Source of the DNA: Limnoperna fortunei
Lineage: Eukaryota > Mollusca > Bivalvia > Mytilida > Modiolidae
NCBI GenBank assembly: GCA_944474755.1
Contig: OX104123.1
Location: 22,655,083-22,719,082, forward strand
Reading direction: 5' to 3'
DNA length: 64,000 nucleotides
Made by a program: the position numbers and the translations under genes. Under the pieces are notes generated by a model. It was given only the letters and a program-made list of their open reading frames with translations, made no database searches and was not told where the DNA came from. Shown in pieces: positions 21,432-32,267 of this stretch; positions within the stretch are counted from its first letter, which is position 1, and each line of letters opens with the position of its first letter.

Positions 21432-21696
21432 AGGGGCCTCGGTGGCCGAGTGGTCAAGGTAGTTCGTCTACTATTGATCACGTGGTCTGTCAACACTGAG
21501 ATTGCGGGTTCGATTCTCACTGCAGGCAGGGTGTACTCGACTCCAATCTTAATTGACAAGGATTGCCAGTTTTCCTACCGCAGGTCGGGGGTTCTCTCCG
21601 GGTACTCCGGCTTCCTCCCCCAATAAAAACTGGACGCCATGAAATAGCTGAAAAATTGCCGAAAGTGGCGTTAAAACACCATTCAAACAAACAAAA
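21432..21696 (+). mobile_element. tRNA-derived SINE, full length, inside foldback arm
   Basis: A clean copy flanked by cattatgttcag (21420-21431 and 21697-21708). The duplicated word belongs to the arm's own tandem repeat, which weakens but does not remove the TSD evidence. The opposite arm has no SINE. Confidence 0.92.
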
Positions 21697-21969
21697 CATT
21701 ATGTTCAGTATAGATATTTCATTATGTTCAGTAGACATTTCATTATGTTCAGTATATATATTTCATTATGTTCAGTAGACATTTCATTATGTTCAGTAGA
21801 TATTTCTTTATGTTCAGTAGAAATTTTTATTCATTTTGTTCAGTAGATTTAACATTATATGCAGTAGTTAAACCATCATGTGCAGTAGATTTTTCTTCAT
21901 GTGCTTTTTCATTATATGATGGCGGTCGATCTTTCCGAATTGTGCCGAACATAAACGAATCCGGACATA

Positions 21970-23451
21970 TACTCACTCAAAATAGAAACGCAACATCGGA
22001 TAAATTTTCTCAAATAACTTTTTTGCGGACAAATAACCTTTAAATATTCAAATATATGTACACAACATCATAATTACACCTTAATTAAAGGTTTCCAGGT
22101 GAAAGCATTAAGGTTCATGAACCCTTGAACGACTGTGGTCGAAATCTGGAACACACTATGAATTACGCATTGCTAAAAACAGGGTCGACTTTCACGTGCA
22201 AATCATGGGTATTGTTTTAACTCGAACAATCGGTATAAAACCCCGTTATTTCTTTTCTTGACTGCATTAATAAAATAAAATTCTGATCAGGTGACGCTAT
22301 GCCAGGGTTAATGTTGCTACCCGGAATATCGCTATCGGTCGAATCGATGCCGGGGAGTAACAGAACGTTATTGCCAGAACGTACAATGTTCATCGTAACA
22401 AAATGTCACGTCTTTGGAGACGCTACCGGCAGATTGGTACTACGACAGACGGACAACGTTTAGGGCGTCCGCGTGTTACAACTTCAATCTACGGAACAGG
22501 ACTATCGCTGCAACAGAAACAGCTGTAAACGTCCCTGGGTTGCGCCGTAAATCACCACAGACAGTACGCAATCGGTTACGCTCTCATGGATTGCGGGCAA
22601 AAAGACCTCACGTCGGAGCAACACTGAGACGCCAACACCGCCGAGCAAGGATTAGATCCGTTCGTGTATGGAATTTACAGAACTGGAGAAGAGTGTGGTT
22701 CAGCGATGAGTCACGTTTTCAGCTTGAAAAGCGAGATGGTCTCATACGAGTGTACAGGCGCCCAAATGAATGTTTTGCGCAAAACTGTGTTGTAGAAAGA
22801 GAATTTTACAATTTTGGCGGAGGCAATGTTATGATGTGGGCCGCTATCTCTTACGCCAGGAACTCACAGCTGATTCATATCCAAGGCAATCTTAACACTG
22901 TTAGGTATAGAGACGAAATTATACGGCCGCATTTATTGCCCGTAATTGACATTCAAAGAGAAATTTTTCAACGCGACAATGCCTGACCACATACAGCACG
23001 TGTAACATTAGATTTTTTAGAGCAATAGAATGTCAATGTGATCCGTTGGCCATCATGATCTCCGGATCTTAACCCAATTGAATATGTGTGGGAATCGGCG
23101 CGTGCGCCAACGACAACCACCGCCGCAAAATCTGCAACAATTAGAGCAGGCACTTCAGTATGAGTGGTAAAGGATCCCGCGTGTTCGTACTCAACGTTTA
23201 ATTGAATTCATGCCAAGAAGAGTAAGGGCTGTGTTACTAGCAAATGGTGGGCACAACAGATACTGACATTTTTTGCGTGATTTATTGACAATATGCGACA
23301 AAATGTTATATTCCATGGTAAGAGAACTCATGAACAAGAAGTGTGCCAATTTTTACATTTCTGTATCAATTATTAATGTGATAAATTGTTAAAATAATAA
23401 ATGAAATCAATTCTCATTTTTTGTATGTTGCGTTTCTTTATTGATTGAGTA
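21970..23451 (+). mobile_element. Tc1-family transposon (DD34E), complete ends
   Basis: Terminal inverted repeats of about 27 bp: left tactcactcaaaatagaaa, right the complement of a near-identical string, both continuing cgcaacat. It is flanked by TA at 21968-21969 and 23452-23453. The opposite arm of the host foldback element shows the unoccupied sequence (complement of ccaataaatgtatccggatt at 23692-23711). Carries a dead transposase. Confidence 0.95.
22299..23266 (+). pseudogene. Tc1 transposase, broken
   Basis: N-terminal HTH reads VATRNIAIGRIDAGE, then a stop, QNVIARTYNVHRN, and later LWRRYRQIGTT. A frameshift follows GRPRVTTSIY (about 22490), after which a frame is open to 22986 with the first catalytic D in VWFSDESRF and the second in FQRDNA. 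TGA follows DNA, with further stops. The third acidic residue lies in SPDLNPIEYVW, 34 residues after the second, defining DD34E. It ends LLANGGHNRY before TGA. Several in-frame stops and shifts make it inactive. Confidence 0.93.
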
Positions 23452-23514
23452 TATTTATTGGATGTTTTTTTTCCATTTTCAATGATTAAAAATGTGTCTC
23501 TCAGCCGCAGGCGG

Positions 23515-23667
23515 TCACCTATTGTCCCAACTGCTCAACGTTATTAAATCAGAATCATTAAGATGGTGGAACATCTCATCTCTAATTTTTTCGTCCACGA
23601 ACTTTTGAAAAATGTTAGATAGATCAAGTTGTTCGAGAGCATGTTTGATACTACTAGCAGACGACAT
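23515..23667 (-). CDS. SAM-like first exon in the loop of the foldback element
   Basis: ATG at 23667 lies exactly where the two arms stop matching. The 50 codons read MSSASSIKHALEQLDL, IFQKFVDEKIRDEMF, HLNDSDLITL. The spacing of L, F, I and the D.DL element resembles a SAM domain N-terminal half. After AATAG the sequence GTGACC could be a splice donor (exon end 23519). Otherwise the frame stops at 23515. It may be the first exon of the element's own protein, left after internal deletion, or a captured host exon. Short length keeps confidence low. Confidence 0.4.
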   Translation of the reverse strand: MSSASSIKHALEQLDLSNIFQKFVDEKIRDEMFHHLNDSDLITLSSWDNR

Positions 23668-24371
23668 TTTAATCGGTAAAAAGGGAAACAAATCCAATAA
23701 ATGTATCCGGATTCGTTTGTGTTCGGCACAATTCGGAAAGATCGACCGCCATCATATAATGAAAAAGCACATAAAGAAAAATCTACTGCACATGATGGTT
23801 TAACTACTTCATATAATGTTAAATCTACTGAACAAAATGAATGGTGTATCTACTGAATATAATAAAATTGCTACTGAATATAATAAAATTTCTACTGAAC
23901 ATAAAGGTATACATCTACTAAATATAATACAATTTCTGCTGAATATAATAAAATTGCTACTGAACATAAAGGTGTACATCTACTGAATATAATAAAATTT
24001 CTACTCAACATAATGTTGTATCTACTGAAGATAATGAAAATTCTACCGAACATAATGAAATATGTACTGAACAAAATGAATGGTGTATCTACTGAACACT
24101 ATGAAATTTCTACTGAAGATAATAAAATGTCTACTGAACAAAATGAAACTACTACTGAACATAAAGAAATATCTACTGAACATAATGGTGTATCTACTGA
24201 ACATAATGGTTTGTCTACTGAACATCATAATGAAAAAACTACTGAACATAATGAAATATCTACTAAACATAATGTAAAATCCACTCAATATGAAGAAAGA
24301 AGTTCTGAATATAAAGTTAAGACTACTGAAAATATCAAATTTTCCACCACAGAAGACAGCTATTGCGTTCC

Positions 24372-24440
24372 TAATCATCATCATCATCATAATCATCATC
24401 ATCGTCATAATCATCGTCATCATCATCATCATCATCATCT
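24372..24440. repeat. CAT-type microsatellite
   Basis: Interrupted cat/cgt/aat triplets adjoining the right end of the foldback element. Same strand sense as the ATC tract at its left end. Confidence 0.95.
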
Positions 24441-24887
24441 TGAGATAAGATGCAATTTTATATACCAGTCATATCCCATATCATATTTAATGATCAAATA
24501 AGAATACAATTGTATGAAAATATATAATACCGTCTAATAACCACACTATCAATGCAATAATAGACGCTGCCATTGTTGATGTAGTAATAGTTCACCAATT
24601 CAGAATTTTCTTCTTTTCCGGTTTTCTTTTTTACAAATATAATGCTTGCCTTTTCTTGCCATACAAAGTATGTGTATTGCTTGAAAATCTTCTTTTTGCA
24701 TTTCAATGGAACGTGTTAGACAATTTTCACAGAAAAAAATATACTCAACTTCTTATGAATGAACAAAGATTGTGTCCAAACAAGAAATCACAGCAAAAAT
24801 GTTTGACCACGCAAACAACAAATTCATAGTTCCTATTCAGAATGTATGTCAGATATGAAATGGCTTGTTCATAACAAGATGCTAAAA
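24441..24887. other. Spacer
   Basis: No feature recognised. Confidence 0.45.
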
Positions 24888-25740
24888 GGTTACCTGTTAC
24901 GCATGCAAAGTGGGCACGGTACCTGTAACGCGTGAAAGTAATACAGTCTACCTGTTACGAATGGAACAGGCATGGTACATGTACTTGTATACAAGGGGAG
25001 CACGGTGCCTCTTACGCATGTAAAAGGCAAAGTAACTGTTACGAATACAAGTTGCACCGCACCTGTTACACCTGCAAATTGGGCCCGACACCTGTTATTT
25101 ATGCAATAGGACACGGCACCTGTTACGGATGGAAGAGGGAACTATACCTGTTACGCATATGGAAGGAGACAATAATTTTTACGCATGGAAGGGGCACAGT
25201 TCCTGTTATGTAAATGGGCGCGGTATCTGACATTCATGCAAAACAGAGCACGGTATACTTGTTATGTGTGCAAAGGAGCAAGGTACTCGTTACGCATGAA
25301 ATGGACAAGTTACCTGTTACGCATGAAAGGGGGCAAGTTACCTGTTACATAAAAGGGTCAAGGTACCTGTTACGCATGAAAGGGGGCAAGGTAACTTACG
25401 CATGTAGGAGGAAATTTACCTGTTACGCATGAAAGGGGGCAAGGTACCTGTTACGCATGAAGGGGGCAAGGTAACTGGTACGCGTGAAAGGGGGCAAGGT
25501 ACCTGTTACGCATGTAAAGGGGCAAGATAACTTTTTCAAAGACAAGGTGGTACGGTACCTGTTACGCATAAAAGGGGCAAGGTGCATATTACGTTTACAA
25601 ATGGCAAGGTATATCTTACGACTGCAAATGGGGCCTGGCACCTGTTACGCATGTAAGGGGCACGGATACCGTTAAGTATGTAAGGGGCACATTGTCTGTA
25701 ATGCTTTCAATAGGATACAGTACCTGTTACGTAAGGGGAG
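24888..25740. repeat. 28-bp minisatellite, degenerate, about 30 units
   Basis: Core unit ggtacctgttacgcatgaaa followed by gggggcaa. Units are best preserved at 25300-25520 and decay to both sides, as expected when unequal exchange homogenises the centre. Many units hold ggtacc. Open frames across it are by-products of the repeat. Confidence 0.93.
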
Positions 25741-26978
25741 CACGGTACCTCTAAAGCATGGTAGGGTACGCATAGAAGAGAGCACGCTAATTCTCACGCA
25801 TGCAAGCAAGTTATGAGGTTCCTTCGGGATAATAAAACATATTATTTGTTATTATTATTATATTATTATTTTTTATTGTAATTTCAGTTTACCAATAAAA
25901 GTGTTTGTCACGCACAATTGACCAATTTGACAGTGAAAAATCCATTAAGTTACTTTACACTCGGGTGAGATATTAAACTAACAGAAAATAAAATATTTAA
26001 AGTGTATATTGATATACGCGTACGGCCGAGCGATCACAATAACATTAGTGCTTGGCTCTTAAGTATAAATTATTAAAACTGTTAATCACTTAAATTCATT
26101 CAATATTGGCTATGTTCTTGAGGTTCATCGGGGATAAATCACTTACAGACGATTTATTTATGCGAAAAATCAATTGTGCGTTTCTTGTAGAATATACTTA
26201 TTTATTTGTGGTAATTTATCTCCGTGGTTGGTGAATGGTGAAGCGAATCAACTGATAAAAATTTTACTAAATTGAGCTAAAATTAAATATCCAGATCCAA
26301 AACAACTAAAACCGTTGATTTATTTTATTAAACAGAAAAATAAAAATAGATAAACAATTAACCAAAGTTATATCCAATATGGAGGTCTTCATGGCTGATC
26401 GGAAAACAGATACTGCACAGTGTTTTTTTTTGTTTCTTGACAATAATAACTACATTATGTAAAAGTCATTTGTATAACCCCCTCCCTGGCAGTTTTTCTT
26501 TCCTGGGGTAAAGCTACGCATGGCCTGAATTCCCAGGCTCTATGATCTAACCCGTTTTCAAATACGGAAACACGTGAGCTGGATATAGTTTCCGGTGTTA
26601 AACAGAGAGCTTCACCTGTTAGCAGAACACACAAGAAACTATCCGAACAGCAAGCCTTTTTAAAAAATTTGCAGAATGGTGTCTATATGGCAGAGTTTAC
26701 TCACCGTGTACAAAATAATCATTTTATGTGGCATTAAAAAGTCTTTTGTCCAAATTAATTGATTGACTGATTGATTGATTGATTGAAGCTGTTTTCTAAT
26801 ATATTCCCATACTTTGACGATACCTAGAAATCAATTTCATTGTTTGTAATTACGACATCTCGTGCATTTTGCTTTAATGTTTAATATGGAATATATAGTT
26901 AATTTCCTACTTTAAACATTTTAGCTATACAATATCTTAATCATTCGGATTTTAAATATCGATTTGGTTTGGGCGCCA
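25741..26978. other. AT-rich spacer
   Basis: Contains a TTA-rich run near 25850-25880 and a ttgattgattgattgattga tract near 26757-26785 that may be a retroposon tail. No gene seen. Confidence 0.45.
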
Positions 26979-27017
26979 CAAATAAGACATGATTAGATGA
27001 AGCGCGCGTCTGGCGTA
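26979..27017 (+). ncRNA. Degenerate hammerhead-like copy
   Basis: Retains AGATGAAGCGCGCG and TCTGGCGTAG in register with the family, but the first core string CTGATGA is lost. The following ttatcttgatgatatttta resembles the flank of other copies. Presumably inactive. Confidence 0.5.
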
Positions 27018-27550
27018 GAAAATTCTATTAACCTTGTTATCTTGATGATATTTTATTTAATAACGCGCAGTCGGAACTATAGCATTTCGAGAACTTGTGT
27101 TCAAGATTTCATAATCCTGCATTACTAAAAAAACTCTTAAAAACAATTGTATATTTACATTTTTAATTCCCATACACATATTAAGGGACAATACGGTTTG
27201 TCTTTTATGCGGGTGGGGGATTGAGGGTAGAATGTTCACCCCGGACTAAAATTGCTTGCCTCTAAGGCAACACGTGATTTTTTTACCCAGTATTTATATT
27301 TGTTATGAGACAAAAAATGGGATATTAAAAAAGTAGTTGCCCAGACCGATAACAACAAAAAATCATATAAACCGCAGCTGATAAGAAATAGTTGGTCCAT
27401 AATGCCTTAAGGGTAGGTACTTTTATTCACATCAAAACATGGCGTCCATTTGCTATTAATTCATGTAATTAAAAAAGTAACACAATTAGCACCCAGTATA
27501 TCGTTATATCTTTTTACTTTTGTTTTAGTAACCATAGATTTAATTTGTTT
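27018..27550. other. Spacer
   Basis: The first 60 bp continue the hammerhead-associated repeat. The rest is unrecognised. Confidence 0.4.
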
Positions 27551-27779
27551 TATTGGTCTTTAAGCAATTTTTAAGCTACAAGGTGTCGCCACTTTCGATA
27601 CTAGAGGAAGCAAGAATGTCAATAAAAATATTCAATCTTCGGTAGTCAATCTGGAAGATCTTTTTAATTTAGGTGTGAGTTGACCACTTCTTCCTTGCAG
27701 TAAGGATCGAACTCGTATCTTAAGTGTTGACACAACAGTGAACAATAGTACCTTGACCATTCGGCCACCAAGGCTTCCC
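27551..27779 (-). mobile_element. tRNA-derived SINE, diverged
   Basis: Minus strand: head gccttggtggccgaatggtc, a B-box-like tacgagttcgatccttac, and a decayed centre and tail. No TSD found. Confidence 0.8.
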
Positions 27780-27864
27780 AGATTTTATTTAAGACATTTC
27801 AACCTCATGCATATAGACTATGTACCCAACTTGTGTCATTAGTTTGAAAAGATTTTCTAATGAA

Positions 27865-28134
27865 AATTTTTTTTTGTTTATTTCAATGGCGTTGAACGCC
27901 ATTTTCAGCAATTGTTCAGCTATACCACAGTGTCCAGTTTTTATTGAGAGAGGAAATTGATGTACCCAGAGAACCCCCACCCCCCTCCCGGACCTTCGGA
28001 AAACTAGCAATCCTAGTTAGATTGGAGTTGCTAGATTTGTCGGTCGTGAGATTCGAACCCGCAACCTCAGTGTGTGACAGACCACGTGATCAATAATAAA
28101 CAAACTACCTCAACCACTCGGCGACCGAGGCCCC
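27865..28134 (-). mobile_element. tRNA-derived SINE, full length, with TSD
   Basis: Flanked by tctaatgaa at 27856-27864 and 28135-28143. B box gcgggttcgaatctcacg on the minus strand is close to consensus. Confidence 0.9.
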
Positions 28135-28143
28135 TCTAATGAA

Positions 28144-29200
28144 CGGGAATTGTGGGATACCAATTAGTGAAACAAGTCACATACCACATACAGAAGCTAT
28201 CAAAGTGAGCAGAATGATGAATTACAAAAATATGATGTGTTTTTATCAATTGTTATGTTATTTCTTAACTCGATAAAAACATGTATTTCGCTAGAATGAA
28301 TCTAACATATGTTTTTTTTCTAAAATTGTACGGAAATAGTCTTTAGAAATAAACATCTCTTCAATTAATGTCCTAATAAATTAATCCGATAATCCTTAGT
28401 ACTCGAACTCTTAGATATAACCCCACGCTGGATTTTTTCTGTCATATTTGAACGATAAAATGATTCATTTTTCACAATATTTGTCAAATAGTTATACGTA
28501 AACGTGTATTTCTAATGCATTGAATGGTATTTTCCGCCTCTTCATAATCGATTTGCTAATGAATTAATCCATTAATCTTATGAATAGTCTCCTGCTGTAC
28601 AGCCCCTCAATAAACCAGACATAGTGTATATTAACTAGTCTATTGATCGATCTCTCGCTATTTAAGATTAAAAAGGATTGATCGGACAAAATATTAATAA
28701 ATTTATGAACGTCCATGTCATAGGTAAAATTCGAACATTTAAAATATTTTGTTATCAGGTGTTAATGAGATTTACCTGCAAAGATGTCACACCTTGACGA
28801 AGTTAAGTAAACTTTAATTGGTGAATTAAAGAGGATAATTTGTGTTCAATTGGTAAGGATGATGAATTGATCGACTCTGCTCTTGTGTGGAAATTGACAT
28901 GGCTTGAAAACTGCAGGTGTTACTTGCAACAGGTAAGAAATTTTAATTACATAAATTTAATGTTAAATGCACTTAACATTGGAATGTTTAATGAAACTAT
29001 AAGCATTTGAATTTTGTGTTGAATCATTTCTTCACTTTTCCAAATTTAGTATATATACATAATAAACGTAACGAGGGCAGGTAAGGACAAATTGAATTTT
29101 TTTTCGTGTGTCTTTAAAATATGTATATTTGAAGTTTAGTTTTATTTGGTGGAAGAAGGTAACAAGTGTACACGGTTTTGTTGGGTTTTTTGTATTTTTT
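28144..29200. other. AT-rich spacer
   Basis: No gene or repeat recognised. Confidence 0.45.
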
Positions 29201-29420
29201 AATTGGGATTAAACTCCACTTTCAGCATTTTTTCAGCCCAATCATGGCGTCCAGTTTTATTTGGTTAGAAAGCCGAGGTAGCCGAGAAAATCAACCTTAG
29301 GTAAGAAAAGTGGCATTCCTTGTGATTTAAGATTGGAGTCGAACACACCCTGCTCGCAGCAAGCTTTAAACTAGTAACCTCAGGGTTGACTACCTTAACA
29401 ACTCTGCCACCGAGGCCCCC
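29201..29420 (-). mobile_element. tRNA-derived SINE, diverged
   Basis: Minus strand: head cctcggtggcagagttgtta, centre and tail complement of ttaaactccactttcagc. Internal deletions. Confidence 0.85.
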
Positions 29421-29450
29421 GATTTCTTCGAAAGATTGGCGCGTTTCTGT

Positions 29451-29610
29451 CAGTAATTTTCAACCATATCATTAAGTTCAAATTTTATTGAATTGTATTG
29501 AGGGAGGAAGAGTAAGTATCCATTGAAAACCCTTGCCCATCGGCAGGAAAACTGGCAATCCTTGTCATTTAAGATTGGAGCAAAGCGCTCACTGCACGCA
29601 AACCCAATTC
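29451..29610 (-). mobile_element. SINE fragment
   Basis: Centre only: complement of aaaactggcaatccttgtca and ttaagattggag, with a decayed tail and no head. Confidence 0.75.
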
Positions 29611-29711
29611 ATTTATAATTGTGTGATTCATTTGGGTGATAGGAACTTACCCATGAACCTTGCATTAGATTGTCCATTATAACATTTCCTTATTGTTCCA
29701 CATTTTTTTTC

Positions 29712-30060
29712 TCGATTATAGGATTCTGGGTATCTTACGACAACCATAACCACCTTTGCAAGACCATTGGTTGACTCTCTGAGCGATATCTCTCATTGCG
29801 AATAAGCTTGCGTACAAACGCATTACTTTTTTATATATAACCGTATCAAAAGACTAAATATTTTTCTTAGAAAGTTGGGTATTTAAAAAAAAACATCAGT
29901 CTTTGTTTACAAACATCACAGGCAGACGACAAATGCAGAACCGCAGTTTTCAAAGTAATTTTACGAAGAAAAAAAAAGGTAATGGAGATTGCGTGTGGCA
30001 GAGGTTATATCTTGGAACCAGTTATGTTCTTTTAGGAGAGTGACCAGGTTATATCTTGGA
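29712..30060 (+). repeat. Dispersed repeat R3, copy 2
   Basis: Collinear with 17426-17660 and 40107-40400: gattctgggtatcttacg, ttggttgac, gatatctctc, cgtatcaaaag, caggcagacgacaaatg, gcgtgtggcagaggttatat. Confidence 0.82.
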
Positions 30061-30095
30061 ACCAGTTATGTTCTCTGTACTGGAGAGTGACCACT
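30003..30095. repeat. Short tandem duplication
   Basis: aggttatatcttggaaccag through gagagtgacc is present twice, about 47 bp apart. Confidence 0.9.
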
Positions 30096-31467
30096 ATTGT
30101 CTCCTGGATTTCCCATAATGCTCTTTTCTGACTGTCCACCCTTTGCTTTTCCCATTGTCCATTATAATTTTGATTATTCCCCGTCTGCTTCTCGCTTGTG
30201 TTTCACACCTGTTTTTTTTTACTGTCTCACTTTCGTTATCTCAGATTGTATATAGTGCTCTTGTCTTCTTTACTTGTAATTATCAAAGTGGGGGAGGACT
30301 ATACTAAAATACTCGCTATACTAGTACTAATTTCCTGTCATAAAAACAGTCCAGGGACACTGACTCCATTCTGTGGACCAGCCAATGACATTACACAATA
30401 AAATGTCAGGTGCGTCACTAGACGCAGAAGTTTTTGACAAAAATTCAGCGGCAGGCGATGCCGTGGGTGCCCAAAATTTGAAACTGTAGCTATCGCCTCC
30501 CTCTTGTCAACCCTAGCACTACTTTTTGACCCACTGGGGACATTATTCGACCCCACATCATACGCCACGGCGCTCCACCGCTGACATGAAATTCGGTATC
30601 GCCTCCCGTGTATAATTTTTCTACCCTGTATTCGTACACACACAATAAATCCATTAATTAATCAATCAGTTCTGCATTGATTCTTCCAAAAACAGTTCCA
30701 CATGTAGTTGGTTGACATGGCTCAGCCTCTGGTATTTTACTGGTACCCAGAAATAGTACACACACATGATAAAGGATCAGTCTTGCATTGATTTCTCCCT
30801 AAGTAGCTTCCCCTGTGGATATTGTTCCGCCTCTGATAGTTTATTGATACCCAGCCCTGATATTTTACTGGTACCCAGCAGTAGTACACAAGATTAAGGT
30901 ATCGATCTGTCGTGAGTTTGTTCCTCCCTTAACATCTCTACCTGGTGTTCGTTGACATTGCTACATACAAAACAAATTAATACCATCTTCTGACAAACTC
31001 ATCACTGCAATATATTAATAAATCAAGAAGGAATTCATAGTACTGTACTTATATATAATGATGGTAATGCCAGCAAGGTGAACATTTAGGATGAAATTGT
31101 TTTTTTGCGTTGATTTTATCGCTAAATCAGCTTAAATATTTTATGAGTTGGCACTTATTATCATCGTCGCCGTGTGTATTATCTCCTTAATCTAAACAGT
31201 TCATTGACTCTGTAATCCTATACACGAAGTACATTGCATTTGCGAACTTAAATATTCCTTTTACTCTCAATTAGCATTTGCGGTATTTAGAGCTTAGCTG
31301 ATATTTGAACTCATTTCATTGTTCGAGAAATGATGACAAAAGATAACGAATACCGCCAAATTTAATCGGACATGAATGATGTTCACCATTGGTGATCAAT
31401 TTATGACACGACATGTGTTTCCTTATATAATTAATAGTGCTAATGAACGAACATATGGACAATCGAT
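30096..31467. other. Spacer with a diverged tandem repeat
   Basis: Between about 30665 and 30940 words such as attttactggtacccag and gatttctccct recur, suggesting an old tandem repeat. The remainder is unrecognised; a frame at 30338-30643 has no family resemblance. Confidence 0.45.
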
Positions 31468-32267
31468 CATTTTTAGCAATTTTCAGCTATATCATGGCGT
31501 CCAGTTTTGGAGACTGGCACGCATCTTGCACGAGTAAGCCGAAGTACCCAGAAAATAATCCCCGCCTTTGGTAGTAAAACCGGTAACTCTTGTCAATTAA
31601 GATAGGAGTCGAATACACCCTGCCCGCAGTGAACTCGAACCCGCAACCTGTGATGACATAAACGTGATCAATATACAGCTATTTAATGCCTGTTCATGGA
31701 GCAGTTAACACTATTATCCAGAGGTGCTGGAGATGATTTAAGAACTGTTGCCTGAGACCGCAGGCCAAAGGCAATAGTTCCTATATCATCTCCTGAGCAC
31801 CGAGGGCATTAAAGTTTTGACTGTTCCATGAACAGGCATTAAATAAGTGTTTTATTAACTTATAGACTTTACAGACAGAGTGATCACATTAAAGGATCAT
31901 GGTTGGCCATGTTTAAACTTTTGGATGCCATTGGTTGATCAAATCCTCGATCGGAGTAAATAAATTCCTAGCATGAGAAATTTACCCCAAAAAACCTCTA
32001 GCACTATAAAACAATAGTTTTGACTGTGATTTGTATCAGGTGACTCAAGGATCCTAATGATCTTGGGGTTTTTTCGTGTTTCGTGTTTTAATCGTTCCCG
32101 GGCATGGAACAGTCGTTCCGAAAATAGCGAAACAGTTAACTGTTACACGCTGACGTCATTTTCGAAAAAATATGAATGAAAACATCCGAAATTACTTCAT
32201 ATGAAAAATATATACTATAAGTTAATAATAGTAGATAAATACCTTAACCAGTCGGACACCGAAGCCC
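31468..32267 (-). mobile_element. SINE interrupted by a palindrome-bearing insertion
   Basis: SINE body and B-box part are at 31468-31673 and its head (gggcttcggtgtccgactgg on the minus strand) at 32228-32267. They are separated by about 554 bp. No convincing TSD for the interruption, and no TSD for the SINE. Confidence 0.78.
31674..32227. mobile_element. Unclassified insertion with a hairpin end
   Basis: Begins with a long palindrome (31680-31845): tatttaatgcctgttcatgg is complementary to the far end, and an inner aactgttgcct/aggcaatagtt pair continues the stem. The rest contains tgacgtca and no reading frame. It splits a SINE, so it is mobile or was moved. Confidence 0.7.

Larger units (their letters stand above)
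21218..24371. mobile_element. Foldback-type element with long tandem-repeat arms
   Basis: The left end reads ggaacgccatagctctcttc and the right end is its near complement, ending gcgttcc at 24371. Arms: left 21218-23494 (about 516 bp once the SINE and Tc1 insertions are removed) and right 23665-24371 (707 bp). Both arms consist largely of a short repeat, on the right strand tctactgaacataatg plus a variable 3-5 bp. They end at mirrored ATG codons bordering a 170-bp loop (23495-23664). The outer flanks are CAT-type microsatellites in the same strand sense, as if the element entered one. Drosophila FB elements have comparable architecture. The family is unidentified. Confidence 0.85.

Noticed and set aside
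24013..24501. Frame with STEHNEISTEHN repeats as a repetitive secreted protein
   Set aside because: It reads through the tandem repeats of the foldback arm, and the complementary arm is frameshifted and opposite. Inverted-repeat structure explains it better.
24888..25740. CRISPR array
   Set aside because: The regular 28-bp period has no unique spacers; the whole unit repeats, and the genome is eukaryotic.
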